Shown here: piece by piece, positions 20,650 through 28,830 of the stretch
Layout of the letters: each line of letters starts with the position of its first letter
Numbering within the stretch: position 1 is the stretch's first letter
Origin: Sporosarcina thermotolerans
GTDB taxonomy: Bacteria; Bacillota; Bacilli; Bacillales_A; Planococcaceae
Direction of reading: 5' to 3'
Assembly (NCBI RefSeq): GCF_030067815.1
Contig: NZ_CP125968.1
Span: forward strand, 2,286,001-2,350,000
DNA: 64,000 bases
The notes under the pieces: generated by a model
What the model was told of the DNA's origin: nothing
The model's database searches: none
The model's input: the letters and a program-made list of their open reading frames with translations, nothing else
Position numbers and translations under genes: made by a program

Positions 20650-20688
20650 AAATAACTTGTCCAGCTCCAGGTGCCCTCCGCTTTTCTA
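20650..20688. repeat. Truncated dispersed repeat, family 2, copy A
   Basis: About 35 nt (CCAGCTCCAG followed closely by GCCCTCCGCTTTT) match the outer arms of the longer repeats at 24428-24541 and 39276-39396, with the middle missing. Confidence 0.5.
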
Positions 20689-20777
20689 TATTGTCATAAA
20701 CATTTCACAGTTCAAATCAGCGAAATTTGGTTCGGGATTTGTTACGATGGAGTTAGAAAAATGAAGGGGAGAGAATG

Positions 20778-21488
20778 ATGGGCACTGATTTGAATATTTT
20801 TCTTGCATTCGGGGCGGGTTTCCTAAGCTTCATATCACCTTGCGTCCTGCCATTGTATCCAGCATTCATATCATACATTACCGGGATGTCGATTGAAGAG
20901 CTGAAATCGGATTCTAAACGGATGAACCGAAACGGTATGCTTCACACACTTTTCTTTTTACTTGGGTTTTCAGTTGTGTTCGTATTTTTAGGGTTCAGTA
21001 CTTCGTTTGTTGGCACTTTTTTCATACAATACAAAGATATGCTTAGACAGATTGGTGCCATTTTCATAGTTATATTTGGACTTATGGTCATCGGTTTGTT
21101 CACACCAAAGTTTTTAATGAAAGAACATAGGCTGCAATTCAAAAATCGTCCGGCGGGCTTTCTAGGTACAGCTCTAATCGGTCTTGCTTTTTCCGCAGGC
21201 TGGCAACCATGTATGGGGCCAATTATCGGGGCAATTATTGGATTGGCTGCAGCAAATCCAGGGTCCAGCATGCTTTACATGATGCTGTATGTATTAGGTT
21301 TTGCGATTCCATTTTTCGTCTTGTCATTTTTCATCACAAGACTTGGATGGATCCGCAGAAACAGCAATCTCATTATGAAAATCGGTGGCTATATCATGAT
21401 TGTATTCGGTCTTGTTTTATTTTTCGACGGCATCACATACCTAACAAGCTTGCTAAGCCCAATTTTTGGAGATTTCCAAGGTTTTTAA
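20778..21488 (+). CDS. ccdA: Thiol-disulfide transporter CcdA
   Basis: Membrane protein of 236 residues with six predicted helices that carries reducing power from cytosolic thioredoxin to extracytoplasmic thiol proteins, needed for cytochrome c maturation and, in B. subtilis, for sporulation. The two redox cysteines are in SPCVLPLYP near residue 20 and GWQPCMGP near 140. Two ATGs (20775, 20778) are possible; the second gives the usual M-G start and better spacing from AAGGGGAG. It lies upstream of a thioredoxin-like gene and ccdC, as in related Bacilli. Confidence 0.94.
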   Translation: MGTDLNIFLAFGAGFLSFISPCVLPLYPAFISYITGMSIEELKSDSKRMNRNGMLHTLFFLLGFSVVFVFLGFSTSFVGTFFIQYKDMLRQIGAIFIVIFGLMVIGLFTPKFLMKEHRLQFKNRPAGFLGTALIGLAFSAGWQPCMGPIIGAIIGLAAANPGSSMLYMMLYVLGFAIPFFVLSFFITRLGWIRRNSNLIMKIGGYIMIVFGLVLFFDGITYLTSLLSPIFGDFQGF

Positions 21489-21580
21489 TTAATACAAACG
21501 CTCACCACACTTGCCTCCATCCATTATAATAATGTAGATGGGGGCAAATTGGGTTCTACATTGAAGTGGAGGAATTGCCG

Positions 21581-21910
21581 ATGAAAGAGGTCGGATCATT
21601 TGAACAGTGGTTGGATATTATGACAATGGAACCTCAATTGCTGCTGTTTGTAAAAACGGATCATTGCTCAGTTTGTGACGGGCTGTATCCACAAGTGGCA
21701 GAACTTGAAGATGACTATTCATTTCCTTTTTATAAAGTGAATGTAGCACAAGTACCTGAGATGGCGGGACAATTATCCCTATTTACGGCACCTGTTATTC
21801 TTTTATTCCATCAAGAGAAAGAAACAGCACGATTCGCAAGATTTGTTCCGATGGAAGAACTGAAACATCGAATGGCTGAATTGGTCGAGTGGGGAAAGGG
21901 CGATGCTTAA
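21581..21910 (+). CDS. Thioredoxin-like protein with a CSVC active site
   Basis: A 109-residue cytosolic thioredoxin-fold protein (YtpP/YdbP-like) without signal peptide. The redox motif is CSVC (HCSVCDG near residue 28), and the cis-proline region reads FTAPVIL near 70. The ATG at 21581 follows GTGGAGGAA; an upstream alternative lacks such a site. It overlaps ccdC by 8 nt and lies 90 nt after ccdA. Placement suggests it feeds or receives electrons from CcdA, an inference from context. Confidence 0.85.
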   Translation: MKEVGSFEQWLDIMTMEPQLLLFVKTDHCSVCDGLYPQVAELEDDYSFPFYKVNVAQVPEMAGQLSLFTAPVILLFHQEKETARFARFVPMEELKHRMAELVEWGKGDA

Positions 21911-22417
21911 GTTACGTGAAATCATTGAATATGTTTTTACAGAAATCCCTTCTGTTTACCTAATAGTCGGTTCAACCCTAGTCTTCTTATTCATGGGAAC
22001 GTTGGCGTTTTTCATACGCGCGAAGGCAGCTAAAAAGCCAATATCTCCAAAAAGGATCATCTTGCCACCATTATTTATGTCAACTGGGGCATTGATGTTT
22101 GTATTTGAAGAGTTTTGGTGCCGTTGCCTCAAGTGATAGAATCAGTGTTCGTCGGTCTATTGTTTTCTTTGGTTTTGATCAAAACAACAAATTTTGAAGT
22201 TGTAGAGGAAAAGCTATATTTGAAGAAATCAAAGACTTTCCTGTTCATATTAGGGGGATTACTGGTTTTTCGTGTCATTGCAAAGTTGATATTGAGCAGT
22301 ACGATTAATGTCGGGGAGCTTGCGGGGATATTTTGGATTTTGGCTTTCGCAATGATCCTTCCATGGCGAATAGGTATGCTTGTGAAATACTATAAACTTA
22401 AAAATACAAGGAAATAG
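21903..22417 (+). CDS. ccdC: CcdC-family membrane protein (one frameshift)
   Basis: About 171 residues with four or five transmembrane segments. RAKAAKKPISPKRIILPP and the following FMSTGALMFVFE are hallmark sequences of the CcdC (YneJ) family. The gene is conserved next to ccdA in Bacilli, yet no biochemical role is known and it is dispensable for cytochrome c maturation in B. subtilis. The frame breaks near 22118 (one base missing in TTTTGG). The start overlaps the thioredoxin-like gene by 8 nt, so the two are translationally coupled. Confidence 0.9.
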
Positions 22418-22419
22418 AC

Positions 22420-22458
22420 AAAAGAGGCCTTCTACTTATAAATAGGAAGGCCTCTTTT
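22420..22458. terminator. Bidirectional terminator
   Basis: A 14-bp stem (AAAAGAGGCCTTCT 22420-22433, AGGAAGGCCTCTTTT 22444-22458) with A and T flanks serves the convergent ccdC and yneK-like genes. Confidence 0.9.
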
Positions 22459-22459
22459 A

Positions 22460-22885
22460 TTATTCAAATAAATGCTCATAAGGGCTCATATCAACCTTCA
22501 TCGAATCCAATTTCTTGCGCAGAAATTTATGGTCGCGCTTTGGTGTAGCGACGATATACCCACGGATAATATGGTCGAAGCTGATTGTCTTCGCACGGTC
22601 CTCTAACGCGATTTGACCAATTTTAGCACCTATTTTCTGTTTGGCAACATCTCGGAACAGTTCCGGAACGGGGCTGACAAGTTCATTTAACATAGCTTTT
22701 GCTTCATCATTCCAGAGATGAAGGGATTCATTTACATAATGTTCTTCCCAATCAAGTGTAGATTTGCCGTCAGCCTTTGGGAATACCTTGAGGAATTTAC
22801 GGAACATGAAAAAGCCACCTATACCGAAAAGACCGATAAGAACGAAACACCAGAAAACGATGAACCACATAAAGAAATCTTGCAA
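22460..22885 (-). CDS. yneK: DUF2621 membrane-anchored protein (YneK)
   Basis: A 141-residue protein with one N-terminal transmembrane helix (WFIVFWCFVLIGLFGIGGFF) and a charged cytosolic part with the family sequence DGKSTLDWEEHYVNESLHLW. DUF2621 proteins are found in spore-formers next to ccdC, as here. The start is TTG at 22885 behind GAAGAGGTGA; a later ATG would remove part of the membrane helix. The function is unknown. Confidence 0.88.
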   Translation of the reverse strand: MQDFFMWFIVFWCFVLIGLFGIGGFFMFRKFLKVFPKADGKSTLDWEEHYVNESLHLWNDEAKAMLNELVSPVPELFRDVAKQKIGAKIGQIALEDRAKTISFDHIIRGYIVATPKRDHKFLRKKLDSMKVDMSPYEHLFE

Positions 22886-22989
22886 CTATCTTCACCTCTT
22901 CCATTCTACTCCCCATTATAAAAGCTTTTTCGAAAAAACACACGAAGAAAGTATCCTTTTCATCATTCATCATGCACTTATTTCATTAA

Positions 22990-23009
22990 AAGTGAAGTGA
23001 ACTTCACTT
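22990..23009. promoter_or_regulatory. Palindrome upstream of sco
   Basis: 8-bp arms AAGTGAAG and CTTCACTT are separated by TGAA. No T-run follows, so it is more likely a protein-binding site than a terminator. It lies about 40 nt upstream of the -35 of the sco promoter. Confidence 0.4.
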
Positions 23010-23048
23010 AAAAGTCAAAAATTGGACAAGAAGGATAGTGTAGTGCGG

Positions 23049-23077
23049 TTGTTTGAAATAGACCCTTCTACTATGAT
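23049..23077 (+). promoter_or_regulatory. SigA-type promoter of sco
   Basis: TTGTTT and TATGAT are separated by exactly 17 nt, 33 nt before the sco start. The GTGGAGGAG ribosome-binding site lies between the promoter and the ATG. Confidence 0.65.
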
Positions 23078-23109
23078 AAAGTAAGTATGGAAAGTGGAGG
23101 AGTCTGATT

Positions 23110-23703
23110 ATGCCTAAAAAAATTTTACTTTCATTATTTTTACCACTCATGTTACTATTGAGTGCGTGTTCAATGGGCGGATTCAAGCCTGATCACAAGT
23201 ATAAGATTGAGTCATTCGACTCGACAAACCAACATAATGAACAAGTTTCCTTGGACGATCTCAAAGGGACAGTATGGATTGCACAATTTGTCTTTACAAA
23301 TTGTGATAATGTTTGCTTGCCAATGATGGCGAATATGGCGGATCTTCAAAAGCAACTGCAAGACGAGGGAATTGAAGATTATAAAATCGTTTCTTTCAGT
23401 GTTGATCCTGAGTTCGATTCACCGGAAGTGTTACAGGACTACTTAGAGGCGTTCGACCCAGTAGATCCAAGCAAATGGGAAATGTTGACTGGATATAGCC
23501 AGGAAACAATCGAAAACCTTGCAATTGGATCTTTCAAGACATTCGTAACGAAGACACCTAATGATGTCATCCACGGTTCTGGATTTAGTTTGGTCAACAA
23601 AGATGGAGTATCTGTAAAAACATATAACGGTGCAGAAGATGTGCCGTACGATCAAATGGTAAAAGATATAAAGGCGCTTATTAAAGAAGAAGCAAAATCA
23701 TAA
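23110..23703 (+). CDS. sco: Sco copper chaperone (YpmQ), lipoprotein
   Basis: A 197-residue membrane-anchored lipoprotein (lipobox LLSAC, Cys near residue 20) with a thioredoxin fold. It delivers copper to the CuA site of cytochrome c oxidase. The copper ligands are present: CDNVC near residue 62 and His in DVIHGSGF near 158. A good SigA-like promoter precedes it. A lytic transglycosylase gene follows 25 nt later. Confidence 0.93.
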   Translation: MPKKILLSLFLPLMLLLSACSMGGFKPDHKYKIESFDSTNQHNEQVSLDDLKGTVWIAQFVFTNCDNVCLPMMANMADLQKQLQDEGIEDYKIVSFSVDPEFDSPEVLQDYLEAFDPVDPSKWEMLTGYSQETIENLAIGSFKTFVTKTPNDVIHGSGFSLVNKDGVSVKTYNGAEDVPYDQMVKDIKALIKEEAKS

Positions 23704-23728
23704 CTGATAAACAGAAAAGGGTGATGCA

Positions 23729-24388
23729 GTGAAGAAGAAGAAAAAGGGATTGTCTATAAAAACGAAGCTATTCATGATCGTTTTACTGATCCCTATAGCT
23801 GTAGTCACCTTCACCCTGTCAGCAATTATTTGGACAGGTATTCAAAATCCAGACGTTTTAAAGAAATCTGCGAGTACTTTGCTTGAATTTCAAGATAGGC
23901 ATACGGCAACTGTAATTCCTGAAGAATACATTCCAATCTATAAGGCAGCGGCTGAGGAATACGGTGTTCCGTGGACGCTACTTGCAGCACATCATCGAAT
24001 CGAGACCCGCTTCTCAACGATGGACCCATTATTATCGCCAGTGGGAGCCGAAGGCCATATGCAATTCATGCCATGCACATTTGTCGGTTGGAGCTATCCG
24101 GGATGTGAAGGTCTTGGTAAAGGCGATATCCCTGAAAAAGAAAAGACCAATCCAGCAATTATCAAAAAGCACGGTGGGTATGGCGTAGATGCAAATGGCG
24201 ATGGGAAAGCAGATCCTTTTGATATTGAAGATGCAATTTTCAGTGCCGCCAATTATTTATCAAGAAGCGGGGCAGCCGACGGTAAGATTAAAGAAGCAAT
24301 TTTCCTTTATAACCGTAGTGATAAATACGTTGAAGATGTAATGTGGTTTTACAATGAATTTGAAAATCAACGACAAGATGGAAAATAA
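23729..24388 (+). CDS. Membrane-anchored lytic transglycosylase-like protein
   Basis: A 219-residue protein with an N-terminal transmembrane helix (residues 12-34) and an SLT-like domain outside the cell. The catalytic Glu region reads HHRIETRFSTMDP near residue 92, then GHMQFMPCTFVGW near 110 and AANYLSRSG near 174, as in MltB/soluble-lytic-type enzymes that cleave peptidoglycan glycan strands. The start is GTG at 23729 behind AAAAGGG; it is followed by a lysine-rich stretch typical of membrane anchors. Confidence 0.85.
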   Translation: MKKKKKGLSIKTKLFMIVLLIPIAVVTFTLSAIIWTGIQNPDVLKKSASTLLEFQDRHTATVIPEEYIPIYKAAAEEYGVPWTLLAAHHRIETRFSTMDPLLSPVGAEGHMQFMPCTFVGWSYPGCEGLGKGDIPEKEKTNPAIIKKHGGYGVDANGDGKADPFDIEDAIFSAANYLSRSGAADGKIKEAIFLYNRSDKYVEDVMWFYNEFENQRQDGK

Positions 24389-24424
24389 AAAGAGCGTCGA
24401 GGGGAATCCTCGACGCTCTTTTTA
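24387..24424 (+). terminator. Terminator after the transglycosylase gene
   Basis: A 15-bp near-perfect stem (AAAAAGAGCGTCGAG / CTCGACGCTCTTTTT) with a 7-nt loop and a T-run. Confidence 0.92.
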
Positions 24425-24427
24425 TTC

Positions 24428-24541
24428 GTCTAGACTTTGGCGCCAGTCCCTCGAGACGCTTCAGACATGCCAAAAAGGCAAAGAGCGCCTTTCCGTCATG
24501 TCTTCCAGCGTTTGTCGGGACAAGGCAGGCGCCCTTCGCTT
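24428..24541. repeat. Dispersed intergenic repeat, family 2, copy B
   Basis: A roughly 114-bp element beginning near TCTAGACTTTGGCGCC and ending AGGCGCCCTTCGCTTTTA. It has a central hairpin (GCCAAAAAGGC). Its outer arms recur at 39276-39396 and, truncated, at 20650-20688. It lies between two convergent transcripts. Confidence 0.7.
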
Positions 24542-24547
24542 TTAATT

Positions 24548-24802
24548 TTACGATGCTCTACGCATCGATTTCATAATCAGGCTCACAATAAATACAAGGA
24601 TTAGCGCACCTAATAAGGCAGGGATGATATAAAAATCAGAAATCCGTGGTCCCCATTTACCAAGAAGCATTCCACCAACCCAAGCACCGACGATACCTGC
24701 AATAATATTACCAATAATACCGCCTGGAATATCTTTTCCTAAAATTAGGCCCGCAAGCCAACCGATAACTCCACCGATAATTAAAAACCATATAAAGCTC
24801 AT
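24548..24802 (-). CDS. GlsB/YeaQ/YmgE-family membrane protein
   Basis: An 84-residue glycine-rich membrane protein with three hydrophobic segments (FLIIGGVIGWLAGLI, GIIGNIIAGIVGAWVGGML and a C-terminal helix). This is the family once named transglycosylase-associated. It is often induced by general stress; function unknown. The start follows AAAAGGAGATGA. Confidence 0.9.
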   Translation of the reverse strand: MSFIWFLIIGGVIGWLAGLILGKDIPGGIIGNIIAGIVGAWVGGMLLGKWGPRISDFYIIPALLGALILVFIVSLIMKSMRRAS

Positions 24803-24914
24803 ATTACTTCATCTCCTTTTTAGTAATTCATGATTGCCTCTGTAGTATATGAATATCCGTTATTTCGATACATCAAACATTTAAGGCGAAAAAAATACTA
24901 AAAAAAGGGATGAA

Positions 24915-25463
24915 TTATCGGATGACTGTAGCACCCAGGGAGTTTTCAAAATGGCCAAGTGCCCACTCATGACCCGCAGGATTAAAGCTTGCAACCCCTT
25001 TTTCATGGATCACAATGTCGAACCCTTTATTGTAAGCATCAACCGATGTATGAAGGATGCATATATCCGTACACACACCGACCAAATGCAATTCATTAAT
25101 GCCGCGAGCGCGCAATTGCAGTTCAAGATCAGTACCGGCAAAGGCACTGTAGCGTGTCTTGTCCATCATTAAAATCTCATCTTTTCTTTCCTCATACAAT
25201 GTGTGGAGAGTACCGAATAGATCTCGCCCTTGGCTTCCTTTAATATTATGTGGAGGAAATAATTTAGTTTCCGGATGAAACGGATCATCCTTCTCATGTA
25301 TATCCACAGGTATGATGACAAGCTCTCCATCATCCAAAAATTTTCTTGTCAATTCTGTAATATAGCCCCCTAAATCAATACCCGGCTGACCGCATGTAAG
25401 GGCACCATCTTCCGAAACAAAATCATACGTATAATCAATTACTAACAAAGCTTTGTTCATCAT
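24915..25463 (-). CDS. pncA: Nicotinamidase (cysteine hydrolase)
   Basis: A 182-residue isochorismatase-fold enzyme that converts nicotinamide to nicotinate for NAD salvage. The catalytic triad is visible: Asp in IDYTYDF near residue 8, Lys in DKTRYSAF near 98 and Cys in GVCTDICILH near 132. The zinc site includes DIHEKDDPFHPET near 55. The start is set at 25463 (M-N-K), since AAAGGGTGGG precedes it; five more codons upstream are open. NiaR (11567-12112) is the likely regulator by family knowledge. Confidence 0.92.
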   Translation of the reverse strand: MMNKALLVIDYTYDFVSEDGALTCGQPGIDLGGYITELTRKFLDDGELVIIPVDIHEKDDPFHPETKLFPPHNIKGSQGRDLFGTLHTLYEERKDEILMMDKTRYSAFAGTDLELQLRARGINELHLVGVCTDICILHTSVDAYNKGFDIVIHEKGVASFNPAGHEWALGHFENSLGATVIR

Positions 25464-25588
25464 TCCCACCCTTTCCAAATGTCTATACTGCTATCATGAC
25501 ACACGCAAGGAGATATTTCAGTAAAAAAGATTAAATTCATTCTTGACGACAAGGTCATTACATTTTCTTATGTAAGACTATAAATTTT

Positions 25589-25623
25589 AAGTATTTTACT
25601 TATGAACGTAGGTGTACTATGAT
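25589..25623 (+). promoter_or_regulatory. acnA promoter with dyad over the -35
   Basis: TTTACT and TATGAT (25618-25623) are spaced 17 nt apart. The -35 is overlapped by AAGTA-TTT-TACTT (25589-25601), and CTTATGTAAG lies just upstream (25567-25576). In B. subtilis citB is controlled by CcpC and CodY at A/T-rich dyads; these sites are candidates for such control. Confidence 0.55.
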
Positions 25624-25681
25624 GGAGTAGAGAAAAGATGCTTATTTACAGCCTTTTCTGTCGAAAAAGGAGGAATTACAA

Positions 25682-28394
25682 ATGGCAAAAAGCAATTTGC
25701 ACAACAGCCGTAAATCTTTCGAGCTGAATGGTAAGACATATAATTATTACCAACTAAAAGCTCTTGAAGAAGCAGGCGTTGCGAACGTTTCCAAACTACC
25801 TTATTCAGTAAAAGTACTTTTAGAGTCCGTCTTGCGCCAACATGACGGTTATGTAATCAAAGACGAACACGTTGAAAACTTGGCAAAATGGGGCAAGGAT
25901 GCTGATAAGGACGCTGAAGTTCCTTTCAAACCTTCCCGCGTCATCCTACAAGACTTCACTGGAGTTCCAGTTGTCGTTGACCTTGCATCTCTACGTTCAG
26001 CTATGGCTGAAATGGGTGGAGACCCGAACAAAATCAATCCTGAAATTCCAGTCGACCTTGTTATCGACCACTCCGTACAAGTTGACCGTTACGGTTCAGC
26101 AGATGCACTTCGTTTGAACATGGAACTTGAATTCGAACGTAACGCTGAGCGTTATCAATTCCTAAGCTGGGCACAAAAAGCATATGATAACTACCGTGCT
26201 GTTCCTCCAGCTACAGGTATCGTTCACCAAGTTAACCTGGAGTATCTTGCAAGCGTAGTCCATGCAATTGAAAACGAAGATGGCACATTCGAAACATATC
26301 CAGATACACTTGTTGGTACAGACTCTCATACAACAATGATCAATGGTATCGGTGTTCTTGGATGGGGTGTAGGTGGTATCGAAGCTGAAGCAGGAATGCT
26401 TGGCCAACCTTCATACTTCCCAATTCCAGAAGTTATCGGTGTAAAACTTGTTGGTGAGCTTCCGAACGGTACAACTGCAACTGACCTTGCGCTTAAAGTG
26501 ACTCAAACACTTCGTGCACATGGTGTTGTTGGTAAATTCGTCGAGTTCTTCGGACCTGGCGTATCTAAATTACCACTTGCGGACCGTGCAACAATCGCAA
26601 ACATGGCTCCTGAATACGGTGCAACTTGTGGTTTCTTCCCAGTTGACGAAGAGTCCCTTGACTACATGCGCCTAACTGGCCGTGAAGAAGACCATATCCA
26701 AGTCGTTAAGAAATATCTTGAGGAAAACGATATGTTCTTCACACCAGATAACGAAGATCCTACTTACACAGAAGTGATTGAAATTGATCTAACTAAAATC
26801 GAAGCGAATCTAGCTGGTCCTAAGCGTCCGCAAGATATGATCCCTCTTACAGAACTACAACATTCTTTCAAAGATTCCGTTGTAGCTCCTGAAGGAAACC
26901 AAGGCTTCGGTCTTACTCCGAAGGAATTCGAAAAGCAAGGAACAGTTGAGTTTGCAGACGGCCGCACTGTTGGCATGAAAACAGGTGACCTTGCAATTGC
27001 AGCAATCACTTCTTGTACAAACACTTCCAACCCATACGTTATGTTAGGTGCTGGACTTGTTGCGAAGAAAGCTGTTGAAAAAGGACTTACACCTCCTGCA
27101 TACGTGAAAACTTCACTGGCACCAGGTTCAAAAGTCGTCACTGGCTATTTGGAAGACTCCGGTCTTAATCAATACTTGGATCAAATCGGATTCAACACAG
27201 TTGGTTACGGATGTACGACATGTATCGGAAACTCCGGTCCACTTCTTCCTGAAATCGAAAAAACGATTACGGAAAACGACCTTTTAGTTTCTTCAGTGCT
27301 TTCCGGTAACCGTAACTTTGAAGGGCGTATCCACCCACTTGTGAAAGCGAACTACTTGGCTTCACCGCCACTTGTTGTTGCTTATGCGCTTGCTGGAACG
27401 GTCGATATTGACTTCGAAAAAGATCCAATTGGTAAAGCAAAAGACGGCACAGATGTATACTTTAAAGATATCTGGCCAACATCGGAAGAAGTGAAGGAAG
27501 TTGTTAAAGCTACTGTAACACCTGACCTATTCCGTAAAGAATATGCTCGCGTATTCACAGAGAACAAAGCTTGGAATGCAATCGAGACAACTGACGATTC
27601 ATTATATGATTTCGATGAAAACTCGACTTATATCCAAAACCCACCGTTCTTCGAAGGTCTATCAAAAGAGCCTGCTGATATCGAAGCTCTATCTGGACTT
27701 CGTGTTGTAGGTAAATTCGGAGATTCAATCACGACTGACCATATCTCACCTGCAGGTGCAATCGGTAAAGATACGCCAGCTGGTAAATACTGCGTGAACG
27801 CGGCGTAGAGCCACGTTACTTCAACTCTTACGGTTCCGCCGTGGTAACCATGAAGTGATGATGCGCGGTACATTCGCGAACATCCGTATCCGTAACCAAA
27901 TTGCAAAAGGCACAGAAGGTGGCTTCACTACTTACTGGCCAACAAAAGAAATCATGCCAATCTATGATGCAGCGATGAAATACCAAGCTGACGGAACAGG
28001 TCTTGCAATTCTTGCAGGTAAAGATTACGGAATGGGCTCTTCACGTGACTGGGCTGCAAAAGGTACTTCACTATTAGGTATCAAAACAGTTATCGCTGAA
28101 AGCTATGAGCGTATTCACCGTTCTAACCTTGTCATGATGGGTGTTCTTCCACTTCAATACTTGAATGGGGACAGCGCTGAAACACTTGGCCTTACAGGCG
28201 AAGAAGCAATCAGCGTGAACATCGCGGAAGGCGTAAAACCACGCGACATCCTAAAAGTAACTGCAACTGCGAAAGACGGTTCTGTTAAAGAATTCGACGT
28301 ACTTGCACGTTTCGACTCTGACGTAGAAGTAGACTACTACCGTCACGGCGGAATCCTTCAAATGGTTCTTCGTGATAAAATGAAAACTAACTAA
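25682..28394 (+). CDS. acnA: Aconitate hydratase (two frameshifts)
   Basis: TCA-cycle aconitase of about 904 residues that interconverts citrate and isocitrate with a [4Fe-4S] cluster. Cluster cysteines lie in SCTNTSNP near residue 443 and YGCTTCIG near 509. The C-terminal swivel domain has [12 protein letters not shown]. Two one-base deletions (near 27791 and 27833) split the gene between them; the corrected reading is [15 protein letters not shown] then YGSRRGNHEV. The start follows AAAGGAGGAATT. The last 480 and 363 nt of this gene recur downstream at 33222-33701 and 38301-38663. Confidence 0.96.
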
Positions 28395-28403
28395 TTTATC
28401 AAA

Positions 28404-28477
28404 AGGTGCTCAATAAATTGAGCACCTCAGACTGTAGACAAACAGCCTGATTTTTGGTGTTGCCTACAGTCTTTTTT
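28404..28477 (+). terminator. Double hairpin after acnA
   Basis: First hairpin: AGGTGCTCAAT (28404-28414) with ATTGAGCACCT (28417-28427). Second: GACTGTAG (from 28430) with CTACAGTC (28464-28471) and six T. A near-copy of the first hairpin returns at 28703-28726. Confidence 0.85.
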
Positions 28478-28505
28478 CTTTTAAAATAGAGATAAAGCTA
28501 TAAAT

Positions 28506-28630
28506 GTTGAATTCCACTGCGAGCGGACGCTTTCCGCGGGCACGGCTTCAGCCGCTTCCCTCGCTGCGCTCAGTCCAGGGTCTTCAGCTCGTGCTGTTCC
28601 CGCAGGAGTCGCCGCTCCATACACGTCAAC
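28506..28630. repeat. Dispersed intergenic repeat, family 1, copy B
   Basis: A 125-bp GC-rich element with ends GTTGA ... GTCAAC. It has CGGACGCTTTCCGCGGGC on the left and CCCGCAGGAGTCGCCGC on the right, like 6351-6480 but with a different core. It separates two hairpins downstream of acnA. Confidence 0.78.
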
Positions 28631-28653
28631 TTAAGAAAATGTTTGATGTTAGC

Positions 28654-28726
28654 AAAAGGGTTGGAAATCATTTTGATTTCCAACCCTTTTGTCTACACTC
28701 TGAGGTGCTCTATAAATTGAGCACCT
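28654..28726. terminator. Hairpins upstream of cassette A
   Basis: A 16-bp stem (AAAAGGGTTGGAAATC 28654-28669 with GATTTCCAACCCTTTT 28675-28690) is followed by AGGTGCTCTAT/ATTGAGCACCT (28703-28726), a near-copy of the first hairpin after acnA. Confidence 0.6.
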
Positions 28727-28830
28727 TATTTAGAATAAAAACTCGAAAACTTGAAATTGTGAACCGTTCTTATCCGATAATGCTATGATTGAATAGACTT
28801 AATCTTCTCAAGAAAAGGGGGAATTAACTG

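Noticed and set aside
20458..20655. Open frame of 65 codons with heptad-like LLEF repeats
   Set aside because: It overlaps the exporter terminator, has no ribosome-binding site, and the heptads follow from the 21-nt DNA period.
27780..27860. Split aconitase as a programmed frameshift
   Set aside because: Two independent one-base losses restore the exact conserved sequence; there is no slippery site or stimulator and the error class is common here.
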